Source of the DNA: Metabacillus schmidteae
GTDB taxonomy: Bacteria; Bacillota; Bacilli; Bacillales; Bacillaceae
Assembly: GCF_903166545.1 (NCBI RefSeq)
Contig: NZ_CAESCH010000001.1
Coordinates: forward strand, 2,484,001-2,548,000
Direction of reading: 5' to 3'
Length of the DNA stretch: 64,000 nucleotides
Within the stretch, counting starts at the first letter, position 1, and each line of letters starts with the position of its first letter. This document shows, in pieces, positions 1-9,277 of this stretch. The notes under the pieces were generated by a model. It searched no databases. It saw only the letters and a list, made by a program, of their open reading frames with translations, and had not been told where the DNA came from. The position numbers and the translations under genes are program-made.

Positions 1-1451
1 ATGCAGCAGAGCAAATTCTTGAAGATGCAAAACGTGACGCTGAGGCTACTAAGAAGGAAGCCCTTCTTGAAGCAAAGGATGAAATCCATAAGCTGCGCAC
101 TGATGCAGAACAAGAAGTTCGCGAAAGACGCAATGAGCTTCAAAAACAAGAAAATCGCTTATTACAAAAGGAAGAGAATCTTGACCGTAAGGACGAGTCT
201 TTAGATAAACGAGAGGTTATGCTAGAGAGAAAAGAAGGTTCTCTGAATGAAAGACAACAGCATATTGAAGAGATGGAAAGCAAAGTGGACGAGATTGTGC
301 GTAAACAGCAGACAGAGCTTGAACGCATTTCTAGCCTTACACGAGATGAAGCAAGAAGCATCATTCTTGAAAAGGTTGAAAATGAACTCACACATGATAT
401 TGCGATCATGATTAAAGAAAGTGAGAATCGTGCTAAGGAAGAAGCTGACAAAAAGGCTAAAGAAATCCTGTCACTTGCTATTCAACGATGTGCAGCAGAT
501 CACGTAGCCGAAACAACCGTGTCTGTAGTTAATCTTCCAAATGATGAAATGAAAGGTCGTATTATCGGACGTGAGGGACGTAATATCCGTACATTAGAAA
601 CTCTAACAGGTATAGATCTCATCATTGACGATACTCCAGAGGCGGTCATTTTATCAGGCTTTGACCCAATTCGACGCGAAACGGCTAGAATTGCTTTAGA
701 CAAGCTTGTACAAGATGGACGAATTCACCCTGCCAGAATCGAGGAGATGGTTGAAAAATCTCGTCGTGAAGTGGATGAATACATTCGTGAAATCGGTGAG
801 CAAACGACGTTTGAAGTAGGAGTTCATGGACTTCACCCTGATTTGATTAAAATACTTGGACGCTTAAAATTCAGAACAAGTTATGGCCAAAATGTATTAA
901 AGCACTCAATGGAAGTTGCTTTCTTATCAGGTTTAATGGCTGCAGAGCTTGGTGAAGATGAATTACTGGCAAAACGAGCAGGATTACTACATGATATCGG
1001 GAAAGCCATCGACCATGAAGTTGAAGGAAGCCACGTAGAAATTGGTGTAGAATTAGCTACGAAGTACAAAGAGCATCCTGTTGTCATTAATAGTATTGCT
1101 TCACACCATGGTGATACAGAGCCAACTTCAATTATTGCTGTCATTGTGGCTGCTGCTGATGCATTATCAGCTGCAAGACCTGGTGCACGTAGTGAAACGC
1201 TTGAAAATTATATTCGTCGCTTAGAAAAGCTTGAAGAGATTTCTGAATCCTATGAGGGTGTTGAAAAATCATTTGCTATTCAGGCGGGGCGTGAAGTTCG
1301 TATTATGGTTAAGCCTGACACGATCGATGATTTACAGGCGCATCGTTTGGCGAGAGACATTCGAAAACGAATAGAAGAAGAGCTCGACTATCCTGGTCAT
1401 ATTAAAGTTACTGTGATTCGAGAAACGAGAGCAGTTGAATATGCAAAATAA
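1..1451 (+). CDS. rny: Ribonuclease Y, 5' end cut by window edge
   Basis: Membrane-anchored endoribonuclease that initiates mRNA decay and processing in Bacillus. The reading frame is open from the first complete codon at base 3 and encodes 482 residues. The family is about 520 residues, so roughly 38 residues including the N-terminal membrane anchor lie before the window. Seen in order: a charged coiled-coil (first ~150 residues, rich in E/K/R/Q), a KH domain with [12 protein letters not shown], and an HD domain with the metal motif [10 protein letters not shown] and a downstream SHHGD. The first ATG in this frame (219) falls inside the coiled coil and is not the start. A terminator follows directly. 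The pairing with ymdB downstream matches B. subtilis ymdA-ymdB. Very sure. Confidence 0.97.
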   Translation, partial: AAEQILEDAKRDAEATKKEALLEAKDEIHKLRTDAEQEVRERRNELQKQENRLLQKEENLDRKDESLDKREVMLERKEGSLNERQQHIEEMESKVDEIVRKQQTELERISSLTRDEARSIILEKVENELTHDIAIMIKESENRAKEEADKKAKEILSLAIQRCAADHVAETTVSVVNLPNDEMKGRIIGREGRNIRTLETLTGIDLIIDDTPEAVILSGFDPIRRETARIALDKLVQDGRIHPARIEEMVEKSRREVDEYIREIGEQTTFEVGVHGLHPDLIKILGRLKFRTSYGQNVLKHSMEVAFLSGLMAAELGEDELLAKRAGLLHDIGKAIDHEVEGSHVEIGVELATKYKEHPVVINSIASHHGDTEPTSIIAVIVAAADALSAARPGARSETLENYIRRLEKLEEISESYEGVEKSFAIQAGREVRIMVKPDTIDDLQAHRLARDIRKRIEEELDYPGHIKVTVIRETRAVEYAK

Positions 1452-1482
1452 AGTGGTGCAGAAATGCGCCACTTTATTTTTG
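1450..1482 (+). terminator. Intrinsic terminator of rny
   Basis: AAAGTGGTGC pairs with GCGCCACTTT (one G-U) around a 6-base loop and is followed by ATTTTTGTG. It overlaps the last base of the stop codon. Confidence 0.85.
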
Positions 1483-1534
1483 TGTTTGTTTAGGAAATTA
1501 TAAAATTCTTGAACTGTGGATAAACGCTTTAACA

Positions 1535-1654
1535 TCCAGCTCCAGCGCCTAGCCCCTCGAGGTCATAAGCCACAAATGAATTGAAGACAAAAAACGTCTT
1601 CTATTCATTTGCGTCTTATGCTTGTCGGGCCTGACCAAGGAGCTTGCGCTTTTG
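1535..1654. repeat. Large palindromic intergenic repeat
   Basis: An imperfect ~120 bp palindrome between rny and ymdB. The inner stem is CATAAG (1564-1569) with CTTATG (1615-1620), continued by CAAATGAAT / ATTCATTTG and GAAGAC / GTCTTC around a short A-rich loop. Outer arms CTCCAGCGCC and AGCCCCTCGA face TTGTCGGGCCTGACC and GCTTGCGCTTTT. From memory, sequences starting CTCCAGCGCCTAGCCCCTCG recur in many Bacillaceae intergenic regions, so this is likely a dispersed repeat family. No second copy was seen in this window. Function unknown. Confidence 0.7.
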
Positions 1655-1707
1655 TACTATTTTGTGCAACACTAGATGTAATACTTAAAAGTAAAGAGGG
1701 TACATAA

Positions 1708-2502
1708 ATGAAAATATTATTTATCGGGGATGTTTTTGGATCACCAGGTCGTGATATGGTGAAAGAATATTTACCTAAGTTAAAAACAAAATATCAACCA
1801 CATGCTGTTATTATCAACGGAGAGAATGCAGCACATGGAAGAGGTATTACAGAAAAGATTTATCAGCAATTCATTCAACAAGGTGCACATGTAGTAACAA
1901 TGGGAAATCACACTTGGGATAACCGTGACATCTTTGAGTTTATTGATGATACAACTCAAATGATCCGGCCTGCCAATTTTCCTGAAAATAATCCTGGAAA
2001 AGGTATGACTTTTATTTCTGTAGGTGGAAAAGAAATAGCGGTTATTAATTTACAAGGACGTGCATTTTTACCACCTTCAGAATGTCCTTTTAAAAAAGCT
2101 GATGAGTTAATTGAACAAGCTAAGAAACGAACTTCGATTATTTTTGTTGATTTCCATGCCGAAGCAACGAGTGAAAAACAAGCCATGGGCTGGTATTTAA
2201 ATGGGCGAGCTTCTGTTGTTGTAGGGACACATACGCATGTTCAAACAGCTGATGAGCGGATATTGGATAAAGGGACTGCATACATTACAGATGTTGGGAT
2301 GACAGGTCCTTATGATGGAATCTTAGGTGTAGACAAAGACATGATTTTAAAGAGATTTTTAACAGGTCTTCCAGTCCGTCATGACGTTGCAGAGGGTAAA
2401 ACTCAATTAAGTGGTGTCGTAATTGATGTAAATGATAAAACTGGAAAAGCAAGTAAAATAGACCGTATTCAAATAAATGATGATCATATGTTCTTTGAAT
2501 AA
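1708..2502 (+). CDS. ymdB: YmdB-type metallophosphoesterase
   Basis: 264 residues, the family's full length. In B. subtilis YmdB is a cyclic-nucleotide phosphodiesterase that affects biofilm formation, motility and late adaptive expression. Metal-binding motifs of the calcineurin-like superfamily are in order: GDVFGSPGRD at the N-terminus, NGENAAHGRG, GNHTWDN (residues 66-72), DFHAEATSEK and GTHTHVQT. ATG start with AGAGGGT upstream. It is separated from rny by a terminator and a palindromic repeat, so it probably has its own promoter. Identity is secure; the physiological role here is inferred from B. subtilis. Confidence 0.95.
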   Translation: MKILFIGDVFGSPGRDMVKEYLPKLKTKYQPHAVIINGENAAHGRGITEKIYQQFIQQGAHVVTMGNHTWDNRDIFEFIDDTTQMIRPANFPENNPGKGMTFISVGGKEIAVINLQGRAFLPPSECPFKKADELIEQAKKRTSIIFVDFHAEATSEKQAMGWYLNGRASVVVGTHTHVQTADERILDKGTAYITDVGMTGPYDGILGVDKDMILKRFLTGLPVRHDVAEGKTQLSGVVIDVNDKTGKASKIDRIQINDDHMFFE

Positions 2503-2561
2503 GCATTTTATAAAGTAGATTTATATATAAGTGTGAATTTTTCGAAATAATGTGCGAACAA

Positions 2562-2591
2562 GCAGGAATATATTTAAACTCTAGTGAATAT
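2562..2591 (+). promoter_or_regulatory. Sigma-H-type promoter of spoVS
   Basis: GCAGGAATA (2562-2570), 12-base spacer, AGTGAATAT (2583-2591). This fits the Bacillus sigma-H consensus (RnAGGAwWW and RnnGAATww), and spoVS of B. subtilis is sigma-H dependent. Prediction by motif only. Confidence 0.6.
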
Positions 2592-2717
2592 AGTATCAAT
2601 GGATATATAACTAACACTGTTTGAAAGGAATTTAGGGGAGGTCCTTTTAAACAATATAGACCAAAGATTGTTCTAATGAACACTCAAGGATTCATTGAAA
2701 ATAAGGGGGAACTAGAA

Positions 2718-2978
2718 ATGGAAATATTAAAGGTTTCAGCAAAATCAAATCCTAATTCAGTTGCTGGTGCTTTAGCCGGAGTCTTGAGGGAGAGAGGTGC
2801 TGCAGAAATCCAGGCAATTGGTGCAGGAGCCCTTAATCAAGCGGTAAAAGCTGTAGCAATCGCCAGAGGATTCGTAGCTCCAAGCGGTGTTGATTTAATT
2901 TGTATTCCTGCATTTACAGATATTCAAATAGATGGTGAAGAACGTACTGCTATAAAATTAATCGTAGAGCCTAGATAA
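2718..2978 (+). CDS. spoVS: Stage V sporulation protein S
   Basis: 86 residues, the standard SpoVS length, starting MEILKVSAKS. It is a small Alba-like nucleic-acid-binding fold protein needed for completion of sporulation (spore coat/stage V phenotype in B. subtilis). ATG at 2718 is chosen because AAGGGGG lies at the right distance; an in-frame upstream ATG at 2676 lacks a ribosome binding site. Preceded by a sigma-H-like promoter and followed by a strong terminator, so monocistronic. Near-identical families are conserved across spore formers. Very sure. Confidence 0.97.
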   Translation: MEILKVSAKSNPNSVAGALAGVLRERGAAEIQAIGAGALNQAVKAVAIARGFVAPSGVDLICIPAFTDIQIDGEERTAIKLIVEPR

Positions 2979-2995
2979 TACCTCTACTAAAAAAT

Positions 2996-3030
2996 GGGTT
3001 TGACTCTATGAGTCAAGCCCTGTTTTTTTA
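2996..3030 (+). terminator. Terminator of spoVS
   Basis: GGGTTTGACTC / GAGTCAAGCCC with a TAT loop followed by TGTTTTTTTA. Confidence 0.9.
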
Positions 3031-3078
3031 TGCTAAAGATGATAAGTACAAGAAAAGAAGATGAAGGAGACGATGGTC

Positions 3079-4002
3079 TTGCAAATATTTGATGCACATT
3101 GTGACATGCTTTTAAAACTTTGGGAAAATCCAAAAATAGATGTTTTTAAGGATGATCGTCTACATGTAAATATATCCAGTCTGAAAAAAGGAAACAAGAG
3201 TATTCAGTGTTTTGCGATCTTTGTACCTGAGAATATCCCTTTTTCACAACGGCTATCTGTTGCACAACAACAAATCAATATCTTTTATCAAAAAATATTG
3301 CACCAATTCCCGGAGATAAAACTATTAAAGAGTAAGGCTGATCTTGAAGACCTAAAAGAGGGGGAAACAGGTGCTATTTTAACACTTGAAGGATGTGATG
3401 CCATAGGCGATCAAATTGCTAACCTAGAGTTGTTATATGAACTTGGGATTCGCTCTGTTGGGTTAACGTGGAATTATGCCAATTTAGTGGCAGATGGTGT
3501 CTTAGAAAAGCGAAATGCAGGTTTAACTAACTTTGGAAGAGAAGTTATTCTCTTTTTAAACAGACAACAGATGTGGACAGACCTATCACATGCCAGTGAA
3601 AGAAGCTTCTGGGAAGCTTTAGATTTAGCAGACTTTCCAATTACTACTCATTCAAATGTCTATCAATTATGCTCACATGTTCGAAATTTGAAAGACGAAC
3701 AAATCGTTGCACTTTTTAGGAAAAAAGGTGTCATAGGTGTGACATTTGTTCCTTTTTTTACTTCAGACCAATCTAAACCGACTATTGCTACTCTTATCAA
3801 ACATGTTGATTATTTATGCTCATTGGGTGGAGAAAATCAAATTGGATTTGGGTCAGATTTTGATGGAATTGATGAAACGATTGTTGGACTTGAAAATTAT
3901 TCTTGCTATGAAGAATTAGCAAATGAGTTACTTCGTCATTATTCTGATACCCAAGTGAAAAAGTTCCTTTATCGGAATTTAGTTGATTATCTTCCTTTTT
4001 AA
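3079..4002 (+). CDS. Membrane dipeptidase family (peptidase M19)
   Basis: Zinc dipeptidase of the renal dipeptidase family. It probably cleaves dipeptides in the cytosol, as there is no signal peptide. Zinc-ligand regions are visible: FDAHCD at the N-terminus, TLEGCDAIGD (bridging Glu), DLSHAS, TTHSN and GFGSDFDGI near the C-terminus. TTG at 3079 is preferred as start because AAGGAG sits 9 bases upstream and the protein then begins MQIFDAHCD, the usual family start. ATGs at 3061 and 3073 are less well placed. It lies between spoVS and korAB, an arrangement I recall from the B. cereus group and not from B. subtilis. Family sure; substrate unknown. Confidence 0.9.
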   Translation: MQIFDAHCDMLLKLWENPKIDVFKDDRLHVNISSLKKGNKSIQCFAIFVPENIPFSQRLSVAQQQINIFYQKILHQFPEIKLLKSKADLEDLKEGETGAILTLEGCDAIGDQIANLELLYELGIRSVGLTWNYANLVADGVLEKRNAGLTNFGREVILFLNRQQMWTDLSHASERSFWEALDLADFPITTHSNVYQLCSHVRNLKDEQIVALFRKKGVIGVTFVPFFTSDQSKPTIATLIKHVDYLCSLGGENQIGFGSDFDGIDETIVGLENYSCYEELANELLRHYSDTQVKKFLYRNLVDYLPF

Positions 4003-4187
4003 TATTTTATGTAAGCTCTTGAATTTTTTCTTTTTAAGGTCTACAATTGAATACGTTTAGTGTAAATCAAATTATTTTACTAAGCTTTGAACTACATAGC
4101 AACTAATAAAAAAGTTAGTATACTAAAACATGTTTAAATCTAAAAAAGAGAATAAATCGAATGTGAAAATTGGGGAGTGTAGTATAC

Positions 4188-5924
4188 ATGATTAGTCAAC
4201 TTTCCTGGAAAGTTGGTGGACAGCAAGGTGAGGGTATTGAAAGTACTGGAGAAGTATTCTCAATTGCTTTAAATCGACTAGGGTATTTTTTATATGGATA
4301 TCGCCATTTTTCTTCTCGAATTAAAGGTGGCCACACGAATAACAAAATCCGTGTTAGTACGACACAAGTACGTGCTATCTCTGATGAGCTTGATATTTTA
4401 GTAGCTTTTGATCAAGAAACAATTGATGTGAATTTTCATGAACTTCGAGATGGTGGTATTGTTCTTGCAGATGCAAAGTTCAATCCGACAATTCCTGAGA
4501 ATGTGAACATAACACTATTTTCTGTTCCATTTACGGAAATTGCAACAGAACTTGGAACTTCGCTTATGAAAAACATGGTAGCTATTGGTGCGACAAGTGC
4601 TATTTTAGATATTGATGCAGGTCAATATCACGAGGTAGTCCAAGAAATTTATGGCCGAAAAGGTGAACAAATTGTTGCAAAGAATATGCAAGCCATAGAA
4701 AATGGAGCGAAATTCCTGAAAGAGGAGCTTTCATATAATCGAGAAGATCTATATTTAGAAAAAGCTGACGGAAACAAGCGTATGTTTATGATCGGTAATG
4801 ATGCAATTGCTTTAGGTGCAATTGCAGGAGGATCACGCTTTATGGCGGCATACCCAATAACTCCTGCTTCTGAAATAATGGAATACTTAATTAAAAAATT
4901 ACCTAAATTCGGTGGAGCTGTTATTCAGACAGAAGATGAAATTGCTGCTTGTACAATGGCCATTGGTGCAAACTATGCTGGAGCACGTACATTTACTGCA
5001 TCTGCAGGACCTGGTTTATCACTTATGATGGAAGCAATCGGATTATCAGGAATGACTGAACAACCGCTTGTGATTATTGATACACAACGTGGTGGACCAA
5101 GTACAGGTTTGCCAACAAAGCAGGAGCAATCTGATTTAATGGCAATGATCTATGGCACACACGGAGAAATACCTAAAGTAGTTATGGCTCCAAGTACAGT
5201 TCAAGAAGCATTTTATGACACGATTGAAGCTTTTAACATAGCGGAAGAATACCAAGTTCCTGTTATTCTTTTAACAGATTTACAACTTTCATTAGGAAAA
5301 CAAACTGTTGAGCCATTAGATTATAGTAAAATTGAAATCCGTCGTGGAAAATTAGTATCTGATGACTTACCAGAGGCTGAAAATAAGGCATATTTTAAAA
5401 GGTTTGAAGTAACCGAGGATGGTGTATCACCACGTGTTATTCCGGGTATGAAACATGGTATTCACCATGTAACGGGTGTAGAGCATGATGAAACAGGAAA
5501 GCCTTCGGAATCAGCAAGTAATCGTGTAGATCAAATGGATAAACGTTTAAGAAAATTAAACAATCTACAATTTAAGAATCCAGTTCATAAAAATGTTTCC
5601 CATGAAAATCCTGATGTTTTATTAGTAGGCTACATTTCAACTAGAGGGACTATTGAAGAAGCGATGGCAAGGCTTGAAGCAGATGGAATCAACGTAAACC
5701 ATGCACAAATTCGCTTAATTCACCCATTCCCAACAGAAGAAATGCTGCCATTAGTAGAGGCAGCTAAAAGTGTGATTGTTGTTGAGAATAATGCAACAGG
5801 TCAACTGGCAAGTTTATTAAAAATGAATGTGGGACATGCTGGCAAGATATCATCCCTATTAAAATATGATGGAAATCCATTCTTACCTCATGAAATTCAT
5901 ACAAGAAGCAAGGAGTTGATCTAA
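4188..5924 (+). CDS. korA: 2-oxoacid:acceptor oxidoreductase, alpha subunit (KorA)
   Basis: 578 residues. It is a fusion of the gamma domain (residues 1 to ~190, starting ISQLSWKVGGQQGEG) with the pyruvate-ferredoxin-oxidoreductase alpha domain (from ~205, with AAYPITPASEIMEYL). With KorB it forms a CoA- and TPP-dependent 2-oxoacid:ferredoxin oxidoreductase, usually annotated as acting on 2-oxoglutarate in Bacillus. ATG at 4188 has GGGGAG ten bases upstream; the longer frame from TTG 4170 would include the ribosome binding site itself. One base separates its stop from korB, so the two are one operon. Substrate assignment is by family only. Confidence 0.93.
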   Translation: MISQLSWKVGGQQGEGIESTGEVFSIALNRLGYFLYGYRHFSSRIKGGHTNNKIRVSTTQVRAISDELDILVAFDQETIDVNFHELRDGGIVLADAKFNPTIPENVNITLFSVPFTEIATELGTSLMKNMVAIGATSAILDIDAGQYHEVVQEIYGRKGEQIVAKNMQAIENGAKFLKEELSYNREDLYLEKADGNKRMFMIGNDAIALGAIAGGSRFMAAYPITPASEIMEYLIKKLPKFGGAVIQTEDEIAACTMAIGANYAGARTFTASAGPGLSLMMEAIGLSGMTEQPLVIIDTQRGGPSTGLPTKQEQSDLMAMIYGTHGEIPKVVMAPSTVQEAFYDTIEAFNIAEEYQVPVILLTDLQLSLGKQTVEPLDYSKIEIRRGKLVSDDLPEAENKAYFKRFEVTEDGVSPRVIPGMKHGIHHVTGVEHDETGKPSESASNRVDQMDKRLRKLNNLQFKNPVHKNVSHENPDVLLVGYISTRGTIEEAMARLEADGINVNHAQIRLIHPFPTEEMLPLVEAAKSVIVVENNATGQLASLLKMNVGHAGKISSLLKYDGNPFLPHEIHTRSKELI

Positions 5925-5925
5925 C

Positions 5926-6798
5926 ATGGCAGCAACAACATTTAAAGATTTCCGTAATAATGTAAAACCAAACTGGTGTCCAGGATGTGGCGATTTTTCT
6001 GTACAAGCAGCTATTCAACGTGCTGCCGCTAATGTAGGTCTTACACCTGAAAATTTAGCTGTTGTATCTGGTATTGGTTGTTCTGGACGTATCTCAGGCT
6101 ATATCAATTCATACGGTTTCCATGGTATTCATGGTAGATCTTTGCCAATTGCTCAGGGAGTTAAGATGGCAAATAAAGATTTAACCGTTATTGCTTCTGG
6201 TGGAGACGGTGATGGCTTTGCAATCGGGATGGGCCATACCATCCATGCGATTCGCCGTAATATTGATATCACGTATATTGTTATGGACAATCAAATTTAT
6301 GGTCTGACAAAGGGGCAAACCTCACCACGAAGTGATGCAGGGTTCGTGACAAAAAGTACACCACAAGGATCAATTGAATCATCACTTTCTGTCATGGAAA
6401 TGGCATTAACGGCAGGAGCAACTTTTGTTGCACAAAGCTTTTCAACTGATTTGAAAGATTTAACAGCATTAATTGAGGCTGGGATTAACCATAAAGGTTT
6501 TTCTTTAATCAATGTATTTAGTCCTTGTGTTACGTACAATAAAGTAAACACATATGACTGGTTTAAAGAAAATCTCACAAAACTTGCAACAATTGAAGAA
6601 TATGATCCACACAACAAAGAGTTGGCTATGCAAACGTTGATGAAACATAATGGATTAGTAACAGGATTAATCTATCAAAATACAGAGCAAAAATCATACC
6701 AAGATATGATCAATGGCTACAGCGAGACTCCGCTTTCACAAACGCAACTAGAAATAGATGAGGAAGAGTTCAATAAACTAGTGGCAGAATTTATGTAA
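5926..6798 (+). CDS. korB: 2-oxoacid:acceptor oxidoreductase, beta subunit (KorB)
   Basis: 290 residues, TPP-binding beta subunit. WCPGCGDF (C18, C21) belongs to the cysteine motif for the single Fe-S cluster, and GGDGDGFAIGMGH (around residue 93) is the TPP/Mg motif, followed by MDNQIYGLTKGQ. Partner of korA, one base upstream; AAGGAG of this gene lies inside the end of korA. It transfers electrons from 2-oxoacid decarboxylation to ferredoxin. A terminator follows at 6807. Sure of the subunit; exact oxoacid not visible. Confidence 0.93.
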   Translation: MAATTFKDFRNNVKPNWCPGCGDFSVQAAIQRAAANVGLTPENLAVVSGIGCSGRISGYINSYGFHGIHGRSLPIAQGVKMANKDLTVIASGGDGDGFAIGMGHTIHAIRRNIDITYIVMDNQIYGLTKGQTSPRSDAGFVTKSTPQGSIESSLSVMEMALTAGATFVAQSFSTDLKDLTALIEAGINHKGFSLINVFSPCVTYNKVNTYDWFKENLTKLATIEEYDPHNKELAMQTLMKHNGLVTGLIYQNTEQKSYQDMINGYSETPLSQTQLEIDEEEFNKLVAEFM

Positions 6799-6806
6799 GT
6801 TAGCAA

Positions 6807-6842
6807 AAAGGACTGATGATGATTCATCAGTCCTTTACTTGT
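6807..6842 (+). terminator. Terminator of korAB
   Basis: AAAGGACTGATGA / TCATCAGTCCTTT, loop TGAT, perfect 13-bp stem followed by ACTTG. Confidence 0.8.
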
Positions 6843-6982
6843 TAGAAAATGAATGTCTGAATTTTTATCCAATTGAAATTATTACGAAACATCATGTAAA
6901 ATTGAATTTCTGTAATTTTTCAAAGTAGAAAATATAAAGTAAACTAGAATAAGAAAAGTAAATTAGTAGGTGTAAGAAAGTT

Positions 6983-9145
6983 ATGAAAATAATCATTGCT
7001 GAAAAGCCTGATCAAGCTTCAACCCTTTGTGCACAATTTCAACGAATAAAACGGGATGGGTATTTTGAAATAAAACCAAATGAGTTATTCCCTAATGGAG
7101 CATTTTGTACATGGGCGATTGGACATTTAACAGAATTAAGTCCACCGGAAGCATACAAATCTGAATGGAAAAAATGGTCCATTCCAATGTTGCCGATCAT
7201 TCCTGAGAAGTTTCAATATGAGGTAACGAAATCCAAAGCAAAGCAGTTTTATATTATTAAACAGCTTCTTACAAATCCAGCAATTACAGAAATTATCCAT
7301 GCAGGGGATGCTGGGCGAGAGGGAGAGTTAATTATTCGGAATATTATTCATTTGATCGGTGTAAAAAAACCAATCAAAAGATTGTGGATTTCGTCTTTAA
7401 CTCCTGCATCAATATATGAAGGTTTTAAACAGTTATTAGATGATGAAAAAACAAAAAATCTATTTTATGAAGCTTATTCCCGGGCATGTGCTGATTGGTT
7501 AGTCGGTATGAATGCATCAAGAGTATATTCTCTTCTGTTAAAAGACCATGGAATGAATGATGTTTTTTCTGCAGGACGTGTTCAAACACCAACACTCGCG
7601 CTTATTGTCAAACGTGAAAGAGAGATTGATGAATTCAAACCGGAACTCTTTTGGGAAATTATTGCCACTTTTAAGGTGAATGGTAAAAAATATAAAGGAA
7701 AATGGCATAAAGATCAGCAAACACGAGTGATGGATCAGGAGCTTGCAAATAAGATTGCAGCATTTTGTAATGGTAAGCCAGCTTCCATTAAGGATTTAAA
7801 GACCGAACGTAAAGAATATCAGCCACCACTTTTATTTAATTTATCATCTCTTCAGGCAACTGCTAACAAGGCATTCAAATTTTCGCCAAAGAAAACATTA
7901 GATATCGTTCAGTCTCTGTATCAGAAAGGAATCGTTTCTTATCCAAGAAGTGATTCAACATATGTTACAAGGGGTGAAGCAGAACAGTTTCCTGAGATTC
8001 TTCAAAAGGTAAGTGCTTTTGAAGAATATAGAAACCTATTTCCTTTACCGAAAAATTCTATTCTAAAAAACCCACGTTATGTGAATGAAAAAAAGGTAAC
8101 AGATCACTATGCCATAATCCCGACAGAACAAGTACGTGATCCCAAGAAGCTACCTGCAGATGAACAAAAAATTTATGATATGATCGTCCGAAGATTGATT
8201 GCTGCCCACTATGACCAGGCAATTTACGATTATTCAACTCTCATTACACTCGTTGATAATCGTGCGGAATTTATAACAAAAGGTAAGCAGCAAATTCAGG
8301 AAGGCTGGCGTAAAGTCATTTTTCAGGATGATAAGGAAAAAGATGAGTTGCTGCCTAATCTGCAAATAAATGATAATGGAATCGTGGATAAAATAGATAC
8401 AAAAGAAGGAAAAACACAACCTCCTAAACGGTATACAGAAGGTCAATTAATAACGTTAATGAAAACAGCAGGTAAGTACCTAGAAAATGACGAACTTGAA
8501 AAGGTATTAAGTAAAGTGGAAGGATTAGGAACAGAAGCCACAAGAGCTGGTATTATTACGATGCTTAAAGATCGAAAATATATTGAAATTAAGAAAAATC
8601 AAGTTTATGCAACTGATAAAGCCAAAGTTCTAATCAGGGCGATTGGTGATCATATTTTGGCTTCTCCGGAAATGACAGCAAAATGGGAACAAAGACTTTC
8701 AGAAATTGGTGAGGGGCAGGCATCACCTTCTGCTTTTATGGAACAAACCAAAAAGCTTTCTTCGAAAATCGTTTCAGATGCGATCACTGTTTCAAACTCA
8801 TGGAATTTTGAAGGCTTAAAGGTTGAATCCATTCAACGAAGTTCCTCATCACGATTTACGATAGGAAAGAAGGTTGGAAAATGTAAGCTTTGTGATGGTG
8901 ATGTCGTCGATAAGGGCGAGTTTTATGGTTGTGCAAACTACAAAAATAATCAATGTAAATTTACCATATCAAAAAAGGTTCTTGGGAAGAAGATTTCGCA
9001 TACTAATGCACAAAAACTTTTAAAAGAGGGTCAGACAAACTTGATAAAAGGCTTTAAAAAAGGTGAAAAGACTTTTGATGCAAAGTTGGAATGGAAATCG
9101 GGAAAAATTAGTTTTCTTTTTGAAGTAGGTTCAAAAAAAACATAG
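6983..9145 (+). CDS. topB: DNA topoisomerase III
   Basis: 720 residues, type IA topoisomerase that decatenates DNA. The Toprim domain starts at the N-terminus (IIAEKPDQASTL) with HAGDAGREGELI. The catalytic tyrosine is Y320 in GIVSYPRSDSTY. The C-terminus has a cysteine zinc-ribbon-like repeat (CKLC ... GCANYKNNQCKF), typical of Bacillus TopB. Weak ribosome binding site (AGGTG). Type IA enzymes of similar sequence also occur on conjugative elements, but nothing else here suggests one: neighbours are core genes on one side and spore genes on the other. Sure of function. Confidence 0.95.
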   Translation: MKIIIAEKPDQASTLCAQFQRIKRDGYFEIKPNELFPNGAFCTWAIGHLTELSPPEAYKSEWKKWSIPMLPIIPEKFQYEVTKSKAKQFYIIKQLLTNPAITEIIHAGDAGREGELIIRNIIHLIGVKKPIKRLWISSLTPASIYEGFKQLLDDEKTKNLFYEAYSRACADWLVGMNASRVYSLLLKDHGMNDVFSAGRVQTPTLALIVKREREIDEFKPELFWEIIATFKVNGKKYKGKWHKDQQTRVMDQELANKIAAFCNGKPASIKDLKTERKEYQPPLLFNLSSLQATANKAFKFSPKKTLDIVQSLYQKGIVSYPRSDSTYVTRGEAEQFPEILQKVSAFEEYRNLFPLPKNSILKNPRYVNEKKVTDHYAIIPTEQVRDPKKLPADEQKIYDMIVRRLIAAHYDQAIYDYSTLITLVDNRAEFITKGKQQIQEGWRKVIFQDDKEKDELLPNLQINDNGIVDKIDTKEGKTQPPKRYTEGQLITLMKTAGKYLENDELEKVLSKVEGLGTEATRAGIITMLKDRKYIEIKKNQVYATDKAKVLIRAIGDHILASPEMTAKWEQRLSEIGEGQASPSAFMEQTKKLSSKIVSDAITVSNSWNFEGLKVESIQRSSSSRFTIGKKVGKCKLCDGDVVDKGEFYGCANYKNNQCKFTISKKVLGKKISHTNAQKLLKEGQTNLIKGFKKGEKTFDAKLEWKSGKISFLFEVGSKKT

Positions 9146-9224
9146 TTTATAACACTATCATGATTGTTAGTTGTTAGCTATAGAATTATAACCCAAAAAT
9201 CTAGGCAATCACCCTATTATTGAA

Positions 9225-9272
9225 CCCCCTAAATGGAATATTCATATGCTACATTAGTCCATTTAGGAGGGG
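9225..9272 (+). promoter_or_regulatory. Hairpin that can mask the ribosome binding site of the next gene
   Basis: CCCCCTAAATGG (9225-9236) can pair with CCATTTAGGAGGGG (9259-9272). The 3' arm contains the AGGAGGGG ribosome binding site for ATG 9278. The stem has 9 perfect pairs (CCTAAATGG/CCATTTAGG) plus a G/C extension with one bulge. Confidence 0.5.
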
Positions 9273-9277
9273 AGAAT

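Noticed and set aside
1..204. Open frame of 67 codons from ATG at base 1
   Set aside because: It is in a different frame from RNase Y, whose coiled coil reads through from base 3; the product is basic and unlike any protein.
140..451. Minus-strand frame inside rny, rich in Ser
   Set aside because: Typical antisense shadow of a Glu/Lys/Arg-rich coiled coil; no ribosome binding site.
2285..2683. Minus-strand frame of 132 codons over the ymdB 3' end and spoVS promoter
   Set aside because: Overlaps a conserved gene and a good sigma-H promoter; composition is non-coding-like.
6983..9145. Topoisomerase III as a marker of an integrative conjugative element
   Set aside because: No integrase, relaxase, attachment repeats or tRNA nearby; looks like the chromosomal topB.
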